Shown here piece by piece: positions 1 to 10,723 of a stretch of DNA of 47,404 nucleotides; within the stretch, counting starts at the first letter, position 1; each line of letters opens with the position of its first letter. Both the position numbers and the translations under genes were made by a program. Origin of the DNA: Ectocarpus siliculosus. Lineage: Eukaryota > Sar > Phaeophyceae > Ectocarpales > Ectocarpaceae. A model generated the notes under the pieces. It worked only from the letters and a program-made list of their open reading frames with translations, had not been told where the DNA came from and ran no database searches. Where the stretch lies: positions 1,745,633 to 1,793,036 of the forward strand of contig FN649730.1 in NCBI GenBank assembly GCA_000310025.1, in the 5' to 3' direction.

Positions 1-604
1 GGGGGGGGGGGGGGGGGTTCCATCTCTCCCCTTCCTACGGTTACAAAGCGGGCAACACACACCGACAGGCAAAATTCCGCAGAACGGCGATCGGTGTGTT
101 GGATCGATTGAAAGCTCTACAACCAAGAGGGTGCTATCGAACACCCGCCGACACGATGCGAAAGGGAAGACAGATCTCGAGGAGATCGATATGCGAACAA
201 AACCACCCTTTTCAGCACCTCCAAAACCACCCTTTTCGGCACGTCCAAAACCGTATTTTTCGGCATTGGCAGCCTCTTCTTGGTTGTGGAGAGACGGAGA
301 AAAGAAAAAAAACGATGATCGCAAACCCGTGCGTTCGCTCGAACTTCAATATTCCAACTGTGAATTCGCAAAAGCGCGGGACACACTCTAACCTCAGTCG
401 AACAGGCAAAGTAATGACCACCGCCTCAAAACCTTCTCAACGCGGTCAACTTCAGGTTAGAGAAACAAAGCTTGTACTTTCATCCACACACAGTTTCTCT
501 TACACTCTACTATTTCCATACCGCGGTATTTTCATTATTTTTAAATTTTCAACATTTTTTGAACATTTTGTTTTTGCACTTTTTTCGTTTCATTATTTTC
601 TTTT
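1..604. other. Left edge, no gene recognised
   Basis: The window opens with a run of 17 G, which suggests a contig end at a homopolymer. Open frames exist on both strands between 96 and 608, but none resembles a known protein. The stretch 205-255 holds two short tandem copies of a CCAAAACCACCCTTTTCGGC-like motif. From 530 to 610 the plus strand is T-rich and looks intronic or untranslated. If the exon at 617-806 is not terminal, this stretch contains its downstream intron and possibly later exons, which I could not identify. Confidence 0.5.
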
Positions 605-806
605 TTAACTTTTTACCTGGCGGGTTCCCGGCGCCCGAACGGGATTTGACAGGTCCGACACCGTGTTCGCGCGCTTGACCCTCACGGTAGCCTGCGAGTC
701 CAGTCCCCAACGATCCATGTCGTCGATGTTGTTCGCGGAGAGAGACATGGGCTTGCCGCCTCCTCCCGATACGCGTGGTCTCGGAGGGGGGTCAAATTCC
801 ATGTCG
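605..806 (-). CDS. Single exon of an unrecognised protein (partial gene)
   Basis: On the minus strand a clean acceptor (CCCCGCCCAG) ends at 807 and an open frame runs from 806. It either stops at a TAA ending at 605 or is cut at a donor (CAG|GTAAAA) after 617. The roughly 63 residues include KPMSLSANNIDDMDRWGLDS followed by a basic, Ser/Thr-rich stretch (VRVKRANTVSDLSNPVR). Codon choice is GC-rich, as in the certain exons nearby. Phase at the acceptor is 2 and at the possible donor 0. I do not recognise the family; the composition suggests a disordered tail or linker. The upstream exon was not found, because the preceding intron contains repeated acceptor copies. The gene would lie downstream of, and on the same strand as, the nitronate monooxygenase gene. 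Confidence 0.45.
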
Positions 807-1106
807 CTGGGCGGGGATAAAAAGTAGAATTGTTGAAGGACCAGGCGAAAACAAGTAAAGTTTTATTGTACAGCAGTCCAACTCCATGTCCCTGGGCGGG
901 GAAAAAAAATAGAGTTGTTGAAGCACCAGGCGAAAAAAATCGAGTTTATTGTATGGCCAGGTCGTAGGAATACGTAACTTTGGGAGGCAATTAAAAAAAT
1001 ACCGAAGCTTATACTTAAAATAATACAACATACAGCAGTCGATCTTCATGTCCTGGGGTGAGGAAAAAAGGGAAAAAGAGATTTGTTGAAGGACCAGGCG
1101 AAACCA
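797..1106 (-). repeat. Three copies of an acceptor/exon-start segment
   Basis: Read on the minus strand, three units share a pyrimidine-rich stretch (CGCCTGGTCCTTCAACAA, then T-rich), a CCCAG acceptor, and the first exon bases GACATGGA. The AGs fall at 808-807, 893-892 and 1054-1053. The first is the acceptor of the exon at 617-806; the other two are decoys followed by sequence that does not stay like the exon. The unit also carries CAGCAGTC at 871 and 1033. Confidence 0.75.
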
Positions 1107-1787
1107 AATCGTTTGCTAGGGTATCAGAGAGTGCCAGGCGAAAACAAAAGGTTCGGGTGGACCCCCACGCCTCGTTCAGGCAAGTTGTGGATGGCATGTG
1201 ACATGAAGAGCGTGTTCACGTCCGCCTTACAGTGAACGACTCTCTCTCACCCATCCCTAGGACGAGATGAATGCGTCGGAGTACAGGCAAACATGTCAAG
1301 CTGCCCATCCCTATCGAAGGCACACCAAAAAGAGATACGTCAAACGTGCCTCAGCACAAGACACGGATCTGAGGAGATCTAGATCTAGGGTTTCTTCGTG
1401 TATCATCTGTAGAAGGGCGATCCCCCTGCTACCGTGCATGGGCCGGCGTGCCCCCTTCGCTCGTTAATGGCAAGGTCCTTGTGTCTGTAACGATGAGCAT
1501 TCACTGCCGAACGACATACAAAAAAAAAAAAAGGTTGAGAATCAACAGTAGATACAGTCGAAAGATGCCGAGGGGAAGTAGCCGAAGTAAAAGCAATTAT
1601 AAGTAGCACAGGAATCACTCACAAAAAAGTGAAAGAGAGAACCAACGTTGAGAAGCAATGCAGCAGCAGGAGGGGAGGGTCAGCAGCAGAAGCAAAACAC
1701 ATTCACTCAATATGTAGCATGTGCCTGTAACCCTTCACACGACCAACTATTTAGACTTACTCTCACGCTTACGTTCATCGCATCCAC
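1107..1787. other. Spacer downstream of the nitronate monooxygenase gene
   Basis: This is non-coding as far as I can tell. It should contain the 3' untranslated region of the minus-strand gene that stops at 1788, and possibly the 5' part of the next minus-strand gene. The only notable local feature is an A-run at 1519-1531. Open frames here show no recognisable protein. Confidence 0.5.
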
Positions 1788-4700
1788 TCACGTTCTGAGT
1801 CGGTTGACGATGTCCAGCTGCTCCTCGGCCTCCCTGGCGACGTCCCTCGTGATTTTTTCAGCCGCGTCGACGGAGTAGATCAGACCCGCACCCTCCCCCA
1901 TGTACACCTTCGCGATCTTCGAAGCGAGAAAGAAACAGAAGCAAGCACCAAGACACAAAAAATTCGGTTGTTGTCCTATGTACAGACGAAACAAACTGAT
2001 TCTAAAAAGTATTTGCATTGTTATTGGCAAAGCGGGGTCACGATCAATGCGCCTTGTGTACCGCTTCCATTTACACCTTTCGCGATCTTCGGAGCAATAT
2101 TTCTCATAAGCAAGCGCACCAAGAAGTGAATAAACAGGAGTGTAATAGTGGTAACGTGCGTTGTTGTTGGAATTCTGTCGTTACGATCAATAGACTCGTT
2201 GTACCGCGATCTATGCAGCGATCTCCGTCAACAAGTTGGTCAAGGGAATCTTCATTTTCTAACACAGCAGCAGTGGAAAGTAAAGACTTGCCGGCAAGTC
2301 CGATTAGAACTTGATGTACAGTACCACGATTCAAGTAGCGGCGTCCGTCGACATGTCGGTAGAATGAAATTCATTCCCGACACAATGAAATTCATACTAA
2401 ACACAACAGTGGGAAGAAAGGCTCACAATCAAGTCCGTTTAGAAATCCAATGTCCCACGATTTAAGCAGGTGTCCGTCGACAAGTTGGTCAACGGGAAGT
2501 TCAAATCTAACACACTATTCTAGCAGTGGGAAGAAAGGCCAAGGCTTACCGACAAGTCCCTCGTCCTTTCCGCGTCTTCAAGCTGCGCCGTCGGCCTCGA
2601 GTGGCCGGTCACGCCGTCCCTATCGCAACACATCACGCATCATAACGAACGCACACAAGGGTAAACGTGTGTCTCATATTCAAGAACTGACCGGTGAAAA
2701 GACGTTAATCTCCGTGCGGTTGAAACAAAAAGTGCTTCTAAGGCCATGAGTTGGGACCCCATGATGTTTGTGTGTGTGTGTTGCTGAAATCGACGTCGCC
2801 AACTGGCTTACCAAAGAGAGCACAGTCGTGCCTCGCTTAAGGACACCAAAACTCCCCCAGTTAAGGACAACTCTTTTTCGCAGGCATGGTGGCTCGCAGA
2901 ATGTACAACATACGGAGGGGTATCAACCCTAAGGACATTTCCCCGCTTGAAGGACCCTTTTTTACAGCAAAAATCCAGGTGTGTATATCTTTACCCGAGG
3001 TTGGACTGCTCCACCCCAGCTTTTGCGAGGAAAAAAAATCATATCGAACGTGTGTGAATCTTCAGTTGGAATCGACTGCGCCAATTCTCTGACCGAAGGC
3101 AACACGGCAGTCAAATATCGCGATAAAACCGTGCACACAAACTACTTTCTAGTCGTCGGGCACCCCCAGCGGGGGGCGCACGCGGAGGAGGTTGTACAAC
3201 AAATTCTAGTCTCCCAGTTAACACTACGGGGGAGGGGGGGGGGGGGTGTACTCATACTTGTGCATGCCGTAGTCGTTAAAACATTGACCCCCCACCCCTA
3301 CAAAGCCGGGACGGAACACGTCGGGGTCCCACCGGACCAGGGTCTCACATCACCAAACGCGAAACGCCCTGAGGTATGCGGCGAGTCCCATGAAAGGGGC
3401 GCTGCATCCTGGTAAGGGTGCTCGGCATCTTGGGCTTACGAATGACAGCTGCGTATGACTTAATTTATTTTCTAGTGCTATCACGTCCAGAGACAGTTAT
3501 AAGTACTGTGTAACTGCCTCGAGGATGCTTGACCATTTTAACATAACGTGGTGCGATCATCCCCTTTGCGCGGAGTGAGGCTTCTCGACCCCGTACAACA
3601 TGATCTATTTGACCACCAGTCATGGTTACCGCAAAAAAAAAAACAGAGGCAAAAAAAAAAACCGGCAAACTGGTTGCCGAGTTCACGAAGTGACAACGGA
3701 GGGGGGAGGTAAATCGAAATAGCGTGGGTATTGGGCATGAATGCTACAAGTGAGTCCTCCGGAGTGGGCTCATGAAAGCACAGTGTCACCAAGGGGTGAC
3801 GCAAGATGAAAAAAGCAGGCAGCAGAACCTGCCCTCAACGGCACAAAAACCCTTGACCCTGTACGGCGAACACCGGCACCTTGTGTCTCTCCCTCACCTG
3901 ACGAACAGGTCCTCCTTCCAGCGACAACTCTACCCCAACCGTTGACTTCGACTAACCACACCAAAACCTTGGATGCGAACAGCGCAGACCGGCACACACC
4001 ACCTCGAATAAACTACACAAGAGCCCTTAACCCTGTACAACACCACACCGGCAACGTTTGCGTCTCTCTCTTGATTACAACACCTGTCAGACAGGTCCTC
4101 TTCGAGCCGGGCCTCCCGGGTGTGCCACTTCGCCGTGAAGTCGTTCCAAGCCACCCCGCTGGAGTCGTAGGGCTCGGGCCACAAGACGGGGTTGTGTGGT
4201 CGGACCGCTGCAGCCATGTCGAACACTCGTGTCCTCACAGTCTCGTCTCCGCCTGGCCATGGGAGGCGGCATACGTTAGACACCACACCCCCCCTTGGGC
4301 TCGTCTCCGCGAGAAATTGAGGTTATGAGGGAATGGAAGAGGGAGGAGGTTGTAAACAGACCCTAGCCCTACTCCCCCAACTGCATACATTATCCAACAT
4401 GTTTTCTTGAACGAAAAATGTTGCGAAGGCCATTCTTTCTTCAGTATAACGCAATACAACGAATCCTCCATCTCTATCCACAGATGAAAGTCCAGATTCT
4501 CAAAGTGCGGTTGCTCTGCGGCACAAACGGCGGTAACGGTGCCAAAAAAAGGCTGGCGGCGAAGGAACCGTCTCGAACAGAGCTTCCGAAAACGCGCCTC
4601 TTGATTGCGGATTTCTCTTCATCGTGAAGTAGTCGAGCTTTGAAAATCGGTCCACGCGGTGTTGCAGTGTCTTGTGCAACATGCAGTAAGTTGTGAAAAG

Positions 4701-7700
4701 GCAAAGGGGGGTGAGGAGACCAGAGCCCTGCACACGGCCAACGTTTTTTCCTTGCACCCGTAGTGGCTTCTTGTGCCCCCCCATATGGTTATCTTTGTTG
4801 TCTTCATAGGTCTTTCTTTTCATAAAAAAATTAGTGAAAATCTCAATTGTAAAACAAAATCTCACACGAAAGAGTCAACATCTCACTATTATAGAAATAT
4901 TTGAAATCTCACAAAAAAGCAAAGAAAGATACATCAATCAAACTATCACTAAAAAAACTCACTGGTGCTGACAATCTTGGCCTTGTGGTCGTCGGTTCCC
5001 AGAGCCTCGTACGTCGCACAGTACCTGCAAGAAAAACGCCACAATAGACGGAAAGAGGTTCTCAGGCTTAACGGGGACTGCTTGTGCATACGAAAGCCGG
5101 ATGAAAACACAGCACCACGTAACACACAAATCAACCCCGCCAATACCACCAATATCACCACAACCACCACCACCAACAACAACAACAACAACCCCCCAAA
5201 CCAGCAACAACCAACACCACTATAACCAACAACAACAGCAATGCAACCAACAACCACAACACGCCCCCACACACTACCAGAACCCGGCGTGCTCCGTCCC
5301 GGCTTTGTAAGGATGCGAGGTCAATGGTCTAACGACTTCGACATGCACGACTATGAGTAAGCCCACCACCACCACCAACAGTAACACAACCACCACCTCA
5401 AACAAAGCACACCGTGGTTGACTAACCTGGTGCCCATGACGACACCATCGCAGCCCAACGCCAGGGAGGCGAGAAGGCCCCTCCCGCTCACGATGCCCCC
5501 AGCGGCGAGCACCGGCTTCCCGGTCTCCGCCAGCTCCACCGACACTGCCGCTGCCAAGGGAAGGACGCCTCGTGCCACCTCGGGTCTGGATGCGCAACAG
5601 AAGGAAAAAACGATTACACTTACAATCGTGGCTCCGATACAAAAGGGTAGTGTGAAAAAAGGCCCTTGATCCTCTCGTAAGGGAGCCCCCTCTTATACCG
5701 GAACATGGGGTTGCCCAACTACACTATAGCGAGTCGAGTCTGTGACAACCGACTTCGACCCTCTTATATCGGGGCCCCCTCTTACAAGGTACCCTCTTAT
5801 ATCGGAGCCACGACTGTACTAATTTAGCAGCAGCAGCAGCAGCAGCAGCCAAACGCGATTCAAACAAGCGACAGAGACGAAAATGTGCTTGAAACCAGAG
5901 CTCGGATTCGGACGAGGAAGAAAATACTTCGAAGTATAGGTTAGCAGTAGCAGTAGCCCAAAACGCGGAAAAAAAAAAACAGACGCGAGAAAGTGCTTCA
6001 AACCAGAGCTCGGGTCTGGACGAGGATAAAATACCTAATAAATAGCAGCGGCAGCACCTAAGAGCGATAAAAAGGCAACCGACCCACAGCGTCTGGGTGT
6101 ATCTACATACATGGCCGGGAAAAAAAAAAGAAAGGAAACAGTAGTAGACGGTGCCGAAAACGGCGACGCTGGAACCAGCTAGCTTCCCGAAAGCATAAAA
6201 CTCAACTTTGACATCCTCTTCGTCGTGGAGAAAATCAAGATTCGAAGTTCGTCCCAGGGAGTGCGGTATCCCGTGTTACCCACGGTACAGCAATATGGTA
6301 CGGTACACGTCGACGCACCTGAGGCCATGGCCTCCGGCTTCCCGACCTTGGGCCACCACCACGGACGCGCCCATTTCCACCGCCGTTCGGGCCTGACCCA
6401 CCGTCCCCACCTTGCCAAAAAAACGCCATCATCAGCAAGAAAGGGATTCGGTCAACGGATAAGAGAAAGGGGGGCATCGATTGCAAGGCGCTTCCGGACG
6501 TGCAAACGATGACACAGCGGACCAAGGTAGTTGAGGAAAAAAATAGCCCAAAGGAGAAGGCTTGACGACAGGTAGGCTGTCGTGGCAGGTGGCACGAGAG
6601 GGTGTTGACTTCGTTGAAAAACAAAAAACACACACACACTCACAGAAGCTTTGTCTCCCCCATGACGCCCCCTCCAGGAGTCCCAGATCACGGAGTTTAT
6701 GCAAGAATTTTCTGTTTTCAACCGCACTGAGACTGACTACAACAATTGGTGAGCGCGGTCGATGCTACTAATAAAAACACACACATCGACCGCGTCGAGT
6801 GTTGGATCAGTACGGACATACGAAGGTACTGGGTAGAGCGAGATCGGAACGTTTTTTTTTCTTTTTTTGATGTGAAGACAACAAATATACACCACCACAG
6901 CGACCCCTCCCAGATCATGGCCTTTGCCTTCACATTTCAAGCCGCACTGAGACTGACGTCATTTTCATTGGCCAGCCGGCTACAGCAGTACAACAGCAGC
7001 ACGGTCCATGCCGACGACGAAGATGCCCACCTACACACCATTCAGAGGGGGCAACGCAGATGGTACCGGCGACGACGCCGCGACATGTTGTACCCAAACC
7101 AATCAACAGCCCCTGCTCCTTGACAAGAAGAAACAGGACACTACGTACTCAAGTATTTTTGGTGTTCCCACCGGACCTGCCTTCATTATTTCTGAACCTT
7201 CGCAAGGTTTGGGCTGCACGTGGGACACACACACTGGTTCACTCTGAGCTCTCCGTCACCATGGTTACTTCGCGTTTAGAAAACAGGTCGACAAGGCTCT
7301 CCGTGTGGAGATCATTCAACGGGGTGTTGTATGTATAGAGGTGGTCCCGGCACACCGCGGTCCCGGCATACCGCGGTCCCGAGAAGAGCGGGTCCCGATA
7401 ATCCACCGAAAAAAACGCTCGTCACGGGATTTGGCTACGATAATAAACGCTATATATTGGTTCCCTAACACTCAAAAGTGCAGTGTCCCGATACGCCGCG
7501 GTAAAACTCGCTTGTCACGGGATTTGGTTACCATACTACATATATTCGTTCCCCAACATTCAATAGTGCGGTGTTCCGATATACCGCGGAAAAAATGCTT
7601 CTCCCTACACCGCGGTACGGTACGGTATATCGGGACCACCACTGTACTGTATGCACATCAACGACGCGCGAACGCACCTGCGCGATAACTTCCACCCCCA

Positions 7701-10687
7701 TCTCCTGGCACACGGTGTACGCCTCCTTCGCTGGGAAACAGTCGCGCGCGCGCACACGAAGGGACAAAAGGCGATGGAGTCAGAGGGAGGGGGGTCTGCG
7801 GAAGGTAGCGGCATCGCTAGTCCTGGGATTGTTAGACTACCAAGTACATGGGATACACAAGACACTTTTCCCATCACTCAGCCGAGAAAAAAACAAAGTC
7901 GCATGGGCGCCACCCCCCCTCCCCCCCCCCCGAAAACACCTGGTCCGGTGAGAACCCGGCGTATCGCTCGGTCCCGGCCGTTGCAGGGATGCTAGGTCAA
8001 TGCTCCAACGCCTAAGGCATGCACGGCCATGAGTATTATCCCACTGAACACACCTCCCGCTGCACGGCCATGAGTACACACACACACACACACACACCCC
8101 TGTGAAAAACACCCCACGCTAGAAAAAACACGGCGCTCGAAACGCACGCACATGGGGTGGAGGGAGCGAAGAACCAGATCGCGTGCGGGCGGTACCGCTT
8201 CAGCAGGGTCTGCAGCACCGACGTGTCGCAGGCCGCCTCCTTCGCCGAGCCACCGTTGCTGGTGTTGCTATCCCGCCGCAATCCCTTGTCGTCGCCGCCG
8301 CCACCGCCGCTGCCGAGGGTGCCGTTGCTCGCGCTCCCATCGGCCTGCGCCGCCCCTGCCCTTGCCGTGGCGGCCACCGAGGTTGCTGAAGCCCGGGTGT
8401 TGGTGTTCCTACCGTGGAGGGAGGCCTGGTCGTAATACAGAGAGCGCCCGCACACAAGAACTTAGCAGCTTAGAGACTCGAAAAAGAAAAAAAACACAAG
8501 CTAAGAACTTGAGCAGAATTTGTGAGCCCGGCTAAGATCCCCTACACTAAAACCTATATAGCGGCCATTCGTAGCCCGCAAGAGAATGATCAGCAAAATA
8601 AGAACCCCAGCCTCGGCCGAAACTAGAGGTTCTTAAGTGCGGGCGCCATCTGTATACTGTATATATCGTTCATTTGGAATTTTTTGGTTTCCATGAAAAA
8701 AAATTATCGAACCATCCTTCCGCCTCGTATTGTGTTGTATGCATGCATACTCCCGAGGCACGTCGTGTACGAGGGGCAAAAAGGGCAGCTAAAACTACTG
8801 GTAACGCGGTATCCTCCTTTGTCGGGAATGGCCATTTCTGGTGCGTAGCAATCATCGCCACGAGGCATGAACATAGTGTGGACGGGTTTCTGCGTGGGTG
8901 CGTTGCTATGGTAGACGGGTTACGCAGTGGAGCAGTGTTGCGAGGGGGCAGAAACCTCCGAAGATCCGTGCTGGTCCAACTGGTTCGGACGCCTTCCGTG
9001 GTCACAGGCTACAACTACATACCTAGCACTACCCCAAAAGAGCAGAAAAAAGCGATTCACACGGCCGTACTGCTGTTCTTGTCTTCACGTGTCGTATCGT
9101 TCCGATCTCTGCTCAGCATACCACCCTCTCACACCATTACAGGTCCGCGCCTTCGGTGGCCAAAGGGTGTAACTACCCAACAGAAAACGTAAAAACAATC
9201 ATGCGCGCGAACGCATTCGTGAGCCCGGTCGACAACTCCCCACCAAAACCAATATAGGGGCCAACTGTAGCACAACCGTAGGAACCCAGCTGCGGCCAAA
9301 ACTAAACGTTATTTTTAAGTGCAGACGATCGCTGTTTCGTTTTTGTTGTGTTTGTCTACCGTAGGTTCCTTAAGATACCACACCCCTGGACCGATTTTCA
9401 AAGCTCGACTACTCCACGACGAAGAGGATGCCGAAATTGAAGTATACCTTGTCGGAAAGCTCTCGACGAGACCGTTCCAACGCCGCCAATTTCGGCACCG
9501 TCGCCGCTTTCCAGGGGGTGTGATATCTTGTGCAACCTACGGTATTTTCCACACGGCTGTACCTGTGTGACTCCGTGACCGTCTCCGCCCAGGGCAGACC
9601 AGGAGATGATGCCAAGGGCAAGCTTCGCGCCGAGCGGTGCTTCGTCGCGGAACAACCGAACCTGTTTCCGACCGTCATAGAATTTTGACAAAACCAGCAG
9701 CTTCAGAACGTGTTTGTCAAACGTCGTGCTTACTGCAAAAATTACTTCAGAGCACGTGTCAATCGGTTCGCTCCAGGGTCGGTCGCATAAGGGAGGCAGG
9801 CCACGCTGAAGTGTTTTGCTTTTTCGATAGCACGCTCAGTCAAGATAGATGTTGTGTGCCGTTCTTTCTTACGAACCGTGATGTTTTTGTTTGTTGTGCA
9901 CCCCACGTGGCGCAAATCGTGTTGGTATTTTCGCTTACAAGCACCAACCCAATTCCTAAGCTTGTGTGCGTTTTCACGGCCATGCGCGCTTACACCTCTA
10001 GATTTGCGATTCTTGTTTTTTCTCCACTCCAGAGACATTCGAACCCACAACCTATAGAGTCAGTACTGGTTGCGTGTACGAGGGTATGCATACCACCTGA
10101 CACAGAGACCGGCGTGCTACTCTAGAATGTCCGAAACGTGGACTCCAACTCTCCTCCCTTCCCTTGCACGTAAGCCTCAGACAAACTGAGGCAAAACAAA
10201 AATAAAAAAATCAATATTTGCGCTCGCGCAAAATTCACAATGACCAACCTCTTCGTCTAGCTCACTGGTATTCTTTCCGGACCCCGCTCCGATCACTCCA
10301 AGCCCGCCCCCCCTCGCAACAGCGGCTGGAAAAACAAAACAAAAAAAAACGGGGTGCGTTTGGGGGTACAGCGCAGCGCGGTGTTCGATGGTTGGAGAGA
10401 GGTTCAAGTTAAGGCGCCTGAAAAAAGAGAATGATCCAGAGCTTCCCACACCAAGGGCTGGCACATCCGCACCCAGAGAGGTTTACGATGGCGGTTGTTG
10501 TCCGCGGGCGCCTAAAGGCGGTGTCGTGTCCCCACGTGGGCAGGAGATGAGATCGACGGCCGCAAGACAGAAAAAAGAAACATTTGTTCGCGCAAGAATT
10601 GTGAGGGAAAAATGCCGGTGGTATTCATTGTTGGTAACACGAGTGCCGGGGGTGACAGAACCACAGCAAGAAATCGAACAAAAGGCT

Positions 10688-10723
<36 letters not shown>

